Shown piece by piece: positions 49,578 to 57,782 of a stretch of DNA of 64,000 nt. How positions within the stretch are numbered: position 1 is the stretch's first letter; every line of letters begins with the position of its first letter. The translations under genes and the position numbers were made by a program. The notes below the pieces were generated by a model, which was not told where the DNA came from, searched no databases, and saw nothing but the letters and a program-made list of their open reading frames with translations. The DNA is from Pseudomonadota bacterium (lineage in GTDB: Bacteria; Pseudomonadota; Gammaproteobacteria; Burkholderiales; Burkholderiaceae_C): positions 1-64,000 of the forward strand of contig JAIUPQ010000008.1 of assembly GCA_020161145.1 (NCBI GenBank). The letters are read 5' to 3'.

Positions 49578-50303
49578 TCAGTCGCCCCACTCGAACCGCT
49601 GCGAGGGATCAATGTCATCCCGCATCATCACGTGGTCGCGTGTGGCCGTGCAGGTCCAGCGCCTGCGGGTGGCGTCCAGGCCGCCTGCGGGCTCGCGCAA
49701 GGCATCGGGCGTGAACACCGCCACGCAGGCACAGCCCGGCGCCCGCACCGACTCGTAGCGGATGACCGCAATGCCGGCCGGCTCGGCCGCAGCGGCCAGG
49801 CGCTGCGTGGGCGCGTAGTCGTGACCCACCCAGGCCTCGCGGCAGGCCAGCCATGGCGGCGCCATCAGATCGATGCCATGGCCCGCCACGGTGGCGGCAA
49901 AAAAAGTGTGGTGGCTGACGATGCGGGCGCCGATCAGCCCCGCGCTGTCGAGGATGAAGCGTTGGCGCCAGTACGCCACCTCGGCGCAGGCGGCCGCGAG
50001 CACCGGTGAGCCGTACCAAAGCCCATGCCGTCCTTGGTCGGCCTGGCGAAACCGGCTGTCCTGCGTGGGCGTATAGCGAAACGGTGTGGTCAGCAGAAAG
50101 TGCATGGCCGTCGTCTTGGTTGGCGGCAACGGCGGCTTGCTGGCTTCGAGCAGGCGCTCCAGCACCTCGTGCTCGTCAAGCGAGTCGATCAGCGTCATGG
50201 TGGCACTGGCGTATTGGCTTTCTACACCGCGCCAAACCATGGGCTCGGTGATGAGGCCGGCGTGTGTGGTCAGCCACTCAGGCTGCCAGGTGGCTGCCGT
50301 CAT
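49578..50303 (-). CDS. RES-domain toxin
   Basis: 241 aa from MTAATWQPEWL. The RES core reads PFRYTPTQDSRFRQADQGRH, LWYGSPVLAAACAEVAYWR and HDYAPTQRLA. Family members degrade or modify NAD+ in toxin-antitoxin systems. It is coupled by an ATGA overlap to the upstream antitoxin gene. Confidence 0.88.
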   Translation of the reverse strand: MTAATWQPEWLTTHAGLITEPMVWRGVESQYASATMTLIDSLDEHEVLERLLEASKPPLPPTKTTAMHFLLTTPFRYTPTQDSRFRQADQGRHGLWYGSPVLAAACAEVAYWRQRFILDSAGLIGARIVSHHTFFAATVAGHGIDLMAPPWLACREAWVGHDYAPTQRLAAAAEPAGIAVIRYESVRAPGCACVAVFTPDALREPAGGLDATRRRWTCTATRDHVMMRDDIDPSQRFEWGD

Positions 50304-50677
50304 GCGGCGGCGCGCATGCCGTCCAGATAGGCCAGCGTGCGCACCAGGCCATCGGGCGTCAGCACCAGCGTGGCCGGCACGCCGTTGAGGGCGCGGTTGG
50401 GGCTGTGCATCCAATCCTTGCGCTTGCCGTCGTCGGCGCCCACCAGCGGATCCAGCGAGCGGAGCACGCGGATCAACAACAAGGCCAGTTCGCCCGGCTT
50501 GGAGCCTGGCGCAATGCCCGCTGCTGCCGCCCGGTAGCGCGAGACGGTGGCGCCGCTGACGCCGATGACCTTGGCCAGATCGCTGCTGCGCAGGCCCAGC
50601 AGATCGGCCGCCCGGACGGTGGCCTTGGTCAGCACGGCTTCGGGGTCAGGTTGGGGCTTGCGTAGGGCGTTGGGCAT
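50300..50677 (-). CDS. Xre/MbcA/ParS-type antitoxin (DUF2384)
   Basis: 125 aa from MPNALRKPQPDPEAVLTK. A HTH-like segment (LLGLRSSDLAKVIGVSGATVSRYR) is followed by the DUF2384 part (LALLLIRVLRSLDPLVGADD, WMHSPNRALNGVPATLV). The antitoxin precedes the RES toxin, the normal order. It probably represses its own promoter in the 230-bp region upstream. Confidence 0.88.
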   Translation of the reverse strand: MPNALRKPQPDPEAVLTKATVRAADLLGLRSSDLAKVIGVSGATVSRYRAAAAGIAPGSKPGELALLLIRVLRSLDPLVGADDGKRKDWMHSPNRALNGVPATLVLTPDGLVRTLAYLDGMRAAA

Positions 50678-50910
50678 GGAGTGATTGTGATCAAGTGAAA
50701 GAAATTTGGCAAACCACCGCATGTGATTGGGCGGATGCCTGATCGCTCTCGCGCCGTTTTTGCCGACGTGGTGACCATGGACGGCGAGGCGTGGTCAGAC
50801 CAATGGCCCAGGGCATAATTTCCTTACGTGATGAGGGGTCGCTTGTGCATGGCGTGAGTGCGAGTGATCAATGCCATGTCAAGGTTCCAGTTCAAGGGAG
50901 TGATATATAA

Positions 50911-51084
50911 ATGAAAAATCTGCGGGCCTGTTTCGTAAGCCTACTTGTTGCCACACCGTGTTGGGTCCAGAGTTATTCTGGGCAATACACGTGGGAAGAG
51001 TATGGGAGGCGCATCAAGGCCAGCGAGCAGGTTTCGCCCCTGGGGGCGAATTTTGCGGGCGAGCAGGGGCCGACTCAACCTTGA
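50911..51084 (+). pseudogene. Rhs/YD-repeat gene, 5' fragment
   Basis: 57 codons to a stop created by the IS. MKNLRACFVSLLVATPCWVQ is a Sec signal peptide, and the mature start continues YSGQYTWEEYGRRIKASEQV to LGANFAGEQ. After the IS, the other half resumes with VSLSNGALSFAVTDV. AAGGGAG lies 10 nt before the ATG. The sequence is AT-rich compared with its surroundings. Confidence 0.8.
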
Positions 51085-51100
51085 AGTGCGACACCCCGCA
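51075..51100 (+). repeat. IS30 left inverted repeat
   Basis: TCAACCTTGAAGTGCGACAC followed by CCCGCA. It matches the right repeat at 52150-52174 with two substitutions and one extra C. Confidence 0.8.
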
Positions 51101-51120
51101 TCCGGTAACGTGATGCCGCC

Positions 51121-52174
51121 ATGGGAACGCACTACTCTCACCTGACGATAGCCGACCGCCATCAGATTGCCGCCCTGCACGCCCAAGGCCTGAGCGCCCG
51201 GGCCATTGGTGGCCGGCTGGGGCTTCACCATGCCACCATCAGCCGCGAGCTCTCGCGTGGCAAGCGCAAGCCCTGCGGTGTGCCCTACGACCCGCTGCAT
51301 GGGCAGCGCGTGCGCCACCAGCGCCGGGCTGCTGCAGGCCTGTCGCGCCGCAAGCTGGGCCGCGACACGGACTTGCCGCGCTGGCGCACGGTGCGCAACT
51401 TGTTGGCGACCAACTGGTCGCCCCAGCAGATTGCGGGCAGACTGCGCCGCATGGCCGATGCCCAACCCGACAACCCTGAACGGCGTGCGCTGTGCGTCTC
51501 GCACGAGACCATCTACTGCGCCATCTACGCCATGCCGCGCGGCCAGTTGCGCAGCGAGCTCATTGGCCTGCTGCGCAAGTCCCACCGCAGCCGCATGCCC
51601 CGCAGTCGGGGGGGACCAGCGCAGCAACGGCATCAAGGACATGACGCCCTTGTCGCTGCGCCCGCCCGAGGTGGCTGCACGCACGGTGCCTGGGCACTGG
51701 GAGGGCGATCTGATCAAAGGCGCCATGAACCGCTCGGCGGTGGGCACCCTGGTCGAGCGCACGAGCCGCCTGGTGATGCTGGTGGACTTGCCTGGCTGCG
51801 ATGCGCAGTCGGTGCTGGAGGGCTTCACGCGCCGACTCAAAGCCGTGCCCGAGTCGCTGCGCCAGACGCTGACCTACGATCAGGGCCGCGAGATGGCGCT
51901 GCACCAGACGCTGGCGAAGAACCTCCAGATCGATGTGTTCTTCTGTGACCCGCACAGCCCTTGGCAGCGCGGCTCCAATGAGAACGCCAATGGCCTGATC
52001 CGCGAGTTCCTGCCCAAGGGCATGGATCTCAGTCAGGTCAGTCGCCAGCAGCTCACCGCCATTGAGCACAATCTCAACCACCGACCCCGCAAAATCCTCG
52101 ACTTCCAGACTCCCTACGAAGTCTTCTCCCAACTCAAACCAACCGATATTGCGGGTGTCGCGCTTCAAGTTTGA
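51121..52174 (+). pseudogene. IS30-family transposase, frameshifted
   Basis: The N-terminal frame (MGTHYSHLTIADRHQIAALH, HATISREL: HTH) and the C-terminal frame (VPGHWEGDLIKG, TYDQGREMALH, PWQRGSNENANGLIREFLPKG; the DDE core) are continuous proteins once one G is removed from the seven-G run at 51608-51614. The stop codon falls inside the right inverted repeat. Unless frameshifting or slippage occurs, no full transposase is made. Confidence 0.88.
52150..52174 (-). repeat. IS30 right inverted repeat
   Basis: On the minus strand TCAAACTTGAAGCGCGACAC followed by CCGCA. Its partner is at 51075-51100. Confidence 0.8.
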
Positions 52175-52204
52175 AACCGCCAGGTTAGTCTTTCCAATGG
52201 CGCG

Positions 52205-55200
52205 TTGTCGTTTGCGGTAACTGATGTTTCCCTGCCTGGAAACAATGGGCTGAGTGTCGAATTTGGTAGAAAATACACTGTCTTTAGTCGCAAAGATTAT
52301 GGCGACCTGGGCATGCTCGCAGACTGGGTCGTAAACGCCCCCAGCATCAGTGCCGTCTTTGCGCCTGACTGGTTGATGGGGCCGGCCAAGACGGGTGATC
52401 GCTGCACCAGTGGTAATGTGCCCTACGTCGCGAGCCCGTTCAAACTAAGTGACTTCTGGCAAGGCCTGTCCATCAATCTGCCGGGCGTCGCGGGTGGGGA
52501 GTCGGTTCTGCTTCGGACGCTTTCCGGTGTGACCAAGCCTCAAGATGGAGGCTCTTACTACTGGATGACCAATGGGTTCACCCATGTGGGTTGTCTTCCT
52601 GCTATCAAAAATGGCGCGGGTGAGGGGTTCATCGCGATCACACCTGACGGCACAAGATATTGGTTTGATTGGATGGCTCAAACCAAGGAGCCTGTGTCCA
52701 ATATGCCAGACATATCCGTGGTGGGTGCCATTGTATATCGTACGCTTCCTCGCACAAAGAACTATTTGTATGCGACCCAGGCCATGGATCGGTTTGGAAA
52801 CACGGTCAAATACACCTACACCAATGCGTGGAATGCGCCGGGCAGGTTGACAAAAATAGAATCCAGTGATGGGCGCAGCCTCAGCATTGGCTATACGGGA
52901 GCGACCATATCTACCGTATCAGATGGCGCGCGAACCTGGAGTTACAGCTATGGTTCAACCCCATCTGGCCGGAAAACCCTGACCACGGTCACGTTGCCGG
53001 ACAGCAGTCGATGGAATATCAACTTTTCCGGCCTCACCAACGCTGAAATAAAGTATTACGAGGTTACGCCGGGCGGAGAGATCATGCGTACGTGCATGAC
53101 CCCTGCTTTGCCCCTTAATATGGGAGAAAAATTCGTTGGCCGTGTGACCCATCCCGCAGGAGCGACAGCAGAATTTAATCTGGGCATCTGGGAACATGGC
53201 CGCAGCTTTGTCCCCATCAGCTGCAGCAACTTCAGAACTCAATTTCTCACCGGCCCCGGCAAGGGACTGGACAACGATCCGAATGATGACATTAATATGT
53301 GGGCGATATCGGCGAACAGTCTGACGTTGCTCGACAAAAAAATATATGGACCTGGACAGGCTTCTTTGAATTGGAACTATGGCTACGCGTCAAATATTAG
53401 CTACTACATGTATCCGGGAACTACATGGACGTGGCCGGTGTGTGATTGGGCAAAATATTATTGCTCTCAACCTCCCTGTGTCAGTGAGACCTGTGCCAAG
53501 TCCAGCGTCACCCTTGTCAACGGGCCTGATGGGCAATGGCAAAAATACTACCACGGCAACACATACAGATACAACGAAGGCAAGTTGCTTAAGGTGGAAA
53601 CTGGGGGCGCCGGCGGGATTTTGAGATCGGAGGTGTATACATATGACTATTCTACTTCCGGACGCCCCTATCTGGCTCGCTATGGCATCAGCATGCGCTC
53701 CGACTATGATGGTTATACGGATGAATACCATCGGCCAACGACTCAGATTGATATTGGTCAGGAGGGTGCCACATATGTCCGGTCTATAACGGGTTTTGAT
53801 GGGTGGGCCCGTCCCCTGACCATCAGCAAATCCAACACCCTGGGCGCGAGCAAGAGTGAGGCAACCTACTACCACGACAACCTAAGCAAATGGGTGCTGG
53901 GCCAGGTCCAGGCCGTGGTGGACACCACCAACCCCGCCCAGCCCGTCACCACCGAATACCACAGCTACGACGCCACCACTGCCCTGCGCATCGCCGACTA
54001 CGCCTTCGGCCTCTACACCGATGGCTACGACCACAACCCCGATGGCACGGTTTGGCACCACTACAAGCCATCGCAGGAATCCGGCAAGTTCGACGCCACC
54101 ACCTACAGCAACTACAAGCGAGGCATCCCGCAGCTGGTGCAATACCCCGACGGCAGCAGCGAATCCGCCCTCGTCGACGACCTGGGCCGCATCACCAGCC
54201 ACACCAATGGTGCCGGCACCACCACCGGCTACGGCTACGACAGCATGGGGCGCCTGGCCCGCATCACCCCGCCTCTGGAGGCCGACCTCACCCCCCACCC
54301 CACCGTCATCACCACCAGCCAGGTCGCTGGCGTCGAATACGGCCTGCCCGCCGGCCATTGGCGGCAGATCCAGACCCAGGGCAACGCCGTCACCGAGCGC
54401 TACTACGACGGCCTGTGGCGACCCGTGCTGGAGACCCGCTACGACGCCGCCAACCGCGGCGCCACCGAGCGCGCCGTGCAAACGCGCTGGGACCACGAGA
54501 ACAGGCCCACCTTCACCAGCTACCCCCAGCGCAGCATCGGCGCCTACAACAGCGCCGTCGATGGCAGCTGGAGCAGCTACGACGCCCTGGGCCGCCCGAG
54601 CCAGAGCACCAGCAACAGCGAGCTCGGCAACCTCACCACCACCACCACCTACCTGACCGGCAACCGCGTCGCCGTCAAAACCCCGCGTGGCCACACCACC
54701 ACCACCTACCAGGCCTTCGATCAGCCCGAGCAAACCGCCCCCACCCTGATCCAGGCCCCCGAAGGCGCCACCACCACCATCGCCCGCGACCGCTGGGGCA
54801 AGGCCCAGAGCATCACCCGCAGCGGCAGCTACAGCGGCGTGGCCGTCAGCCACACCCGCCGCTACGTCTACGACGCCTACCAGCGGCTGTGCAAAACCCA
54901 GGCCGGCGACACCAACGCCACCGTCTACGGCTACGACCTGGCTGGCAACCCCGAGTGGACGGTCGAAGGCCAGAGCCTGCCTGATCCGGCCGGTTGCAAC
55001 TACGCCGAAGTGGCCAACCAGGGCGGCAGCAAAACCGTGCGCACCCACGACAACATGGGCCGCTTGGTGCTGACCACCTATGGCGACGCCAGCCCCAGCG
55101 TCAGCCGCACCTACTGGGGCGACGGCCAGCCCCGGCAGATCAAGACCAACAATGGCTACACGCTGGACTACAGCTACAACAACCGGCGCCAGCTCACGCA

Positions 55201-56806
55201 GGAAACCCTCAGCGTCGCCAACGGCACCGTCAATACCAGCTACACCCTGGCGCGCCACTGGAACGCCCACGGCCACCCCGACAGCCTGGCCTACCCTGGC
55301 GGCAGCCCCCTGGACCTGGCCCCCACCGCCCTGGGCCAGCCCACCCGCATCGGGGGCTACGCCACAGGCGCCAGCTACCACCCCAACGGCCAGCTCGCCG
55401 GCTTCACCTACGGCAACACCACCGTCCACACCCAGGGCATCAACACCCGCGGCTGGCCCAGCAACTGGTGGCACTCGGGCATCATCTTCACCAGCCACAT
55501 CGGCTACGACCAGAGTGGCAACGTCACGGCCATCAACGACGACGTGGGCACCAGCCGCGCCATGGGCTACGACGGCCTGGAGCGCCTGACCAGCGCCAAC
55601 GGCGTCTGGGGCAGCGGCCTCTACGGCTACGACCCGCTGGACAACCTCAGAAGCGCCCAGGTGGGCAGCCGCAACCAGCGCTTCGTCAGAAACAGCCGCA
55701 ACCTCATCGGCGCCATCCAGAACGTGGGCGGCGCCAGCACCGCCCTGACCAGCGACCGCTTCGGCCAGCTCACCAACAAAGGCAGCAACGCCTACGGCTG
55801 GAACCTGGCCCACCAGATCACCAGCACCGCGGGCAACACCTACCGCTACGACGGCAATGGCCGGCGGGTGTGGAACGTCACCGCCGGCCAGTGGCAGGTG
55901 GACTTCTACAGCCTGGGTGGGCAGCTGGTCTTCTCCCAGCACCAGAGCAAGGGCAGCACGGCTTACATCCAGCTGGGGGGCAAGACCATTGCCGAGCAGA
56001 ACAGCAGCACCGGCACCAGCTACCTGCACACCGACCACCTGGGCAGCCCGGTGGCCAAGACCAATGCGGCCAAGGCCATCACCCACCGCTACCGCTGGGA
56101 GCCCTACGGGGCCAGCATGGATGGCACCCCCTCAGGCATCGGCTACACCGGACACCTCAGCGATGCCACGGGGCTGGTGTACATGCAGCAGCGCTATATG
56201 GATCCGGGCTTGGGGCGGTTCCTATCACCGGATCCGCAGGCTACCGATACCAAGAGTGCGGGGAACTTCAACAGGTTCAACTACGCCAACAACAATCCGT
56301 ATAAGTTCAGGGATCCGGATGGAAAGAAAGGTGTTGCTTTCACGTTTGGCGGTGACTTAACAGTTCTCCGCGGTGGGTCTGCGGGATCGGGCGGATATTT
56401 CGCATTGGATACCCAAAAATCAGGCGCGCTAACCTACGTCGGAAAGACGTATGGGCTCAGCACGGCGTTTGCGGCTTCGGCGACATTCTTTGCGGGATCG
56501 GGGACAAGTCTGCTCCAGGGGGATGCAACAAACTACAACATCTCCGCGCTCGCACTAAATTTGAGCGTCTCCTTTTCAAAGAACGCAAATGATGGAATTT
56601 TTGGGATAACGGCAATTACGGTAGGGGTTGGGGCAGGATTGCCTATCGGCGCGACGGTAAGTGAAACAAAGACCACCATCCAAAGTGAGGGGCAATTTTC
56701 CACATCGTCACTCTTTGAGGGAATGCCTTCTCCACAAGCGCGTACGCCTTTCCCGCCATCCCCAAGATTTAGGGAGCCAGGCTGGTTTGATCGCTATTCA
56801 TTTTAG
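52205..56806 (+). CDS. Rhs/YD-repeat toxin protein, cut off from its start by the IS
   Basis: 1533 codons open to the stop. The N-terminal part continues the fragment before the IS (SFAVTDVSLPGNNGLSVEFG). Many YD repeats follow (GYDSMGRLARIT, GYDLAGNPEWTV, GYDQSGNVTAIN), then the Rhs core (LGSPVAKTN, YGASMDGTPSGIGYTGHLSD, QQRYMDPGLGRFLSPDP) and the junction DPDGKKG at about 56312-56332. The last ~158 residues are a Gly/Ser/Thr-rich variable domain of unknown type. Base composition changes at about 53880 and again at 56290. Without the signal peptide and promoter the product is probably not exported. Confidence 0.85.
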   Translation: MSFAVTDVSLPGNNGLSVEFGRKYTVFSRKDYGDLGMLADWVVNAPSISAVFAPDWLMGPAKTGDRCTSGNVPYVASPFKLSDFWQGLSINLPGVAGGESVLLRTLSGVTKPQDGGSYYWMTNGFTHVGCLPAIKNGAGEGFIAITPDGTRYWFDWMAQTKEPVSNMPDISVVGAIVYRTLPRTKNYLYATQAMDRFGNTVKYTYTNAWNAPGRLTKIESSDGRSLSIGYTGATISTVSDGARTWSYSYGSTPSGRKTLTTVTLPDSSRWNINFSGLTNAEIKYYEVTPGGEIMRTCMTPALPLNMGEKFVGRVTHPAGATAEFNLGIWEHGRSFVPISCSNFRTQFLTGPGKGLDNDPNDDINMWAISANSLTLLDKKIYGPGQASLNWNYGYASNISYYMYPGTTWTWPVCDWAKYYCSQPPCVSETCAKSSVTLVNGPDGQWQKYYHGNTYRYNEGKLLKVETGGAGGILRSEVYTYDYSTSGRPYLARYGISMRSDYDGYTDEYHRPTTQIDIGQEGATYVRSITGFDGWARPLTISKSNTLGASKSEATYYHDNLSKWVLGQVQAVVDTTNPAQPVTTEYHSYDATTALRIADYAFGLYTDGYDHNPDGTVWHHYKPSQESGKFDATTYSNYKRGIPQLVQYPDGSSESALVDDLGRITSHTNGAGTTTGYGYDSMGRLARITPPLEADLTPHPTVITTSQVAGVEYGLPAGHWRQIQTQGNAVTERYYDGLWRPVLETRYDAANRGATERAVQTRWDHENRPTFTSYPQRSIGAYNSAVDGSWSSYDALGRPSQSTSNSELGNLTTTTTYLTGNRVAVKTPRGHTTTTYQAFDQPEQTAPTLIQAPEGATTTIARDRWGKAQSITRSGSYSGVAVSHTRRYVYDAYQRLCKTQAGDTNATVYGYDLAGNPEWTVEGQSLPDPAGCNYAEVANQGGSKTVRTHDNMGRLVLTTYGDASPSVSRTYWGDGQPRQIKTNNGYTLDYSYNNRRQLTQETLSVANGTVNTSYTLARHWNAHGHPDSLAYPGGSPLDLAPTALGQPTRIGGYATGASYHPNGQLAGFTYGNTTVHTQGINTRGWPSNWWHSGIIFTSHIGYDQSGNVTAINDDVGTSRAMGYDGLERLTSANGVWGSGLYGYDPLDNLRSAQVGSRNQRFVRNSRNLIGAIQNVGGASTALTSDRFGQLTNKGSNAYGWNLAHQITSTAGNTYRYDGNGRRVWNVTAGQWQVDFYSLGGQLVFSQHQSKGSTAYIQLGGKTIAEQNSSTGTSYLHTDHLGSPVAKTNAAKAITHRYRWEPYGASMDGTPSGIGYTGHLSDATGLVYMQQRYMDPGLGRFLSPDPQATDTKSAGNFNRFNYANNNPYKFRDPDGKKGVAFTFGGDLTVLRGGSAGSGGYFALDTQKSGALTYVGKTYGLSTAFAASATFFAGSGTSLLQGDATNYNISALALNLSVSFSKNANDGIFGITAITVGVGAGLPIGATVSETKTTIQSEGQFSTSSLFEGMPSPQARTPFPPSPRFREPGWFDRYSF

Positions 56807-56839
56807 GCAAATATTTTCCGCCGACATGGTTTTCATGTG

Positions 56840-56845
56840 TATAAT
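56840..56845 (+). promoter_or_regulatory. Possible -10 element
   Basis: TATAAT in an AT-rich stretch between the Rhs stop and the next small gene. No good -35 is seen at the standard distance, so this is weak. Confidence 0.3.
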
Positions 56846-56968
56846 CATACCTCTCCGAGCGCGCGGCCGTATAAATTGCAGCGCGCCAACAGCCCCCGCT
56901 GGAGATTTGGCTAATATGAATTGCTGTGTAAGCACGCGCGTGCGAAACAACTTAACCGACAATAGACC

Positions 56969-57247
56969 ATGACTTCAAAAAGAAGATATCAACTATTGAA
57001 TTCCATTGCATGCGGGTTGTTCCTTTTGTCTCTCGTGGGTGTATTTGTTGGTTATCCCCTCGTCGGGGGGGTAAGTGCAGTGGTGGCAATTTGTACATAT
57101 TTATATTGTATTCAAACAGCGCGTTGCGCTCGATGCAATGCCCGGTTGTTGATTAAGATGAAAGGCCCATTCGTGGTTCATGCGCCTTTTCCCAAAAATT
57201 GTCCCGTATGCGGATTTGACACGGGGCATATTTTTCAAGCGACCTAA
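56969..57247 (+). CDS. Small membrane protein with Cys4 zinc-ribbon-like motif
   Basis: 92 aa. Two hydrophobic segments (about 11-29 and 31-49) are followed by CARCNARL and CPVCGF, two CxxC knuckles. AT-rich, 162 nt after the Rhs stop, same strand. Immunity genes normally occupy this position after a polymorphic toxin tip, so immunity is a candidate role only. Confidence 0.6.
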   Translation: MTSKRRYQLLNSIACGLFLLSLVGVFVGYPLVGGVSAVVAICTYLYCIQTARCARCNARLLIKMKGPFVVHAPFPKNCPVCGFDTGHIFQAT

Positions 57248-57341
57248 AATATACAAAGAAAATAGATTTTACTTCTCGAGGGATGCGTCCCAGTCGGCCA
57301 TTTGAGTTACAGTGGTTCACTGTTGTAGCCATATTGACTCG

Positions 57342-57737
57342 ATGTCGAGTAGGCCCGCCGAGGTGAAGCTTGGCGATTTCAATAGACGACAAGAAGATGG
57401 TGAAGTGAAGGCGTTAGTCGTTGGGCTGTTGGCGTTGTTTGGCGCATCTGTCATAGTTGGTGTCATTCTTGCGCTGATTGCATTTGGTCGCTATTGTGAC
57501 GAGATTGCCAAGTATTACGGGCGTGAGCAGGAGAGGAATGGTCATCGGGGATCGGATGAAAATGTCAAAAATGCATTCGAGCGTGAGCAATATTGGAACT
57601 TGATGTTTGGCCGACACAGATCCCAAGGTGCTCCATCAACAATCAAGTTGGGCGACCGCCTTTCACTCGGGTTCCGAATTCTGTTTGTGGCCTCGATAGG
57701 CTTTGTCGCCTGCTTCGCAATACTTTTCGGGGGATGA
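57342..57737 (+). CDS. Small membrane protein, second gene after Rhs
   Basis: 131 aa from ATG 57342 (a GTG ten codons upstream is possible). Helices at about 23-47 and 107-130 flank a highly charged loop. AT-rich compared with its neighbours. No family is recognised; it could be an immunity protein or an orphan from an earlier toxin tip. It is convergent with the SpoVR-family gene. Confidence 0.55.
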   Translation: MSSRPAEVKLGDFNRRQEDGEVKALVVGLLALFGASVIVGVILALIAFGRYCDEIAKYYGREQERNGHRGSDENVKNAFEREQYWNLMFGRHRSQGAPSTIKLGDRLSLGFRILFVASIGFVACFAILFGG

Positions 57738-57782
57738 GCCAGGCTGGGCGCGGTACGGCGCCCTGCCTACACGCACAACCCC

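Larger units (their letters stand above)
51067..52180 (+). mobile_element. IS30-family insertion sequence
   Basis: About 1.1 kb with imperfect terminal inverted repeats and one frameshifted transposase gene. It interrupts the Rhs gene: CAG (or CAGG) is present on both sides, at 51064-51066 and 52181-52183, consistent with a short target duplication. Exact ends are uncertain by one or two bases. Confidence 0.85.

Noticed and set aside
50945-51145. 66-aa plus-strand frame across the IS left end
   Set aside because: It is an out-of-frame reading of the Rhs 5' fragment and the IS edge; the in-frame signal-peptide reading at 50911 explains the sequence.
53882-56086. 734-aa minus-strand frame opposite the Rhs core
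   Set aside because: Gly/Ala/Val-rich shadow of the repetitive YD-repeat coding region, without ribosome-binding site or known motifs.
56661-56972. 103-aa plus-strand frame overlapping the Rhs 3' end
   Set aside because: Mostly inside the Rhs coding sequence in another frame, and continuing through an AT-rich spacer; residues look random.
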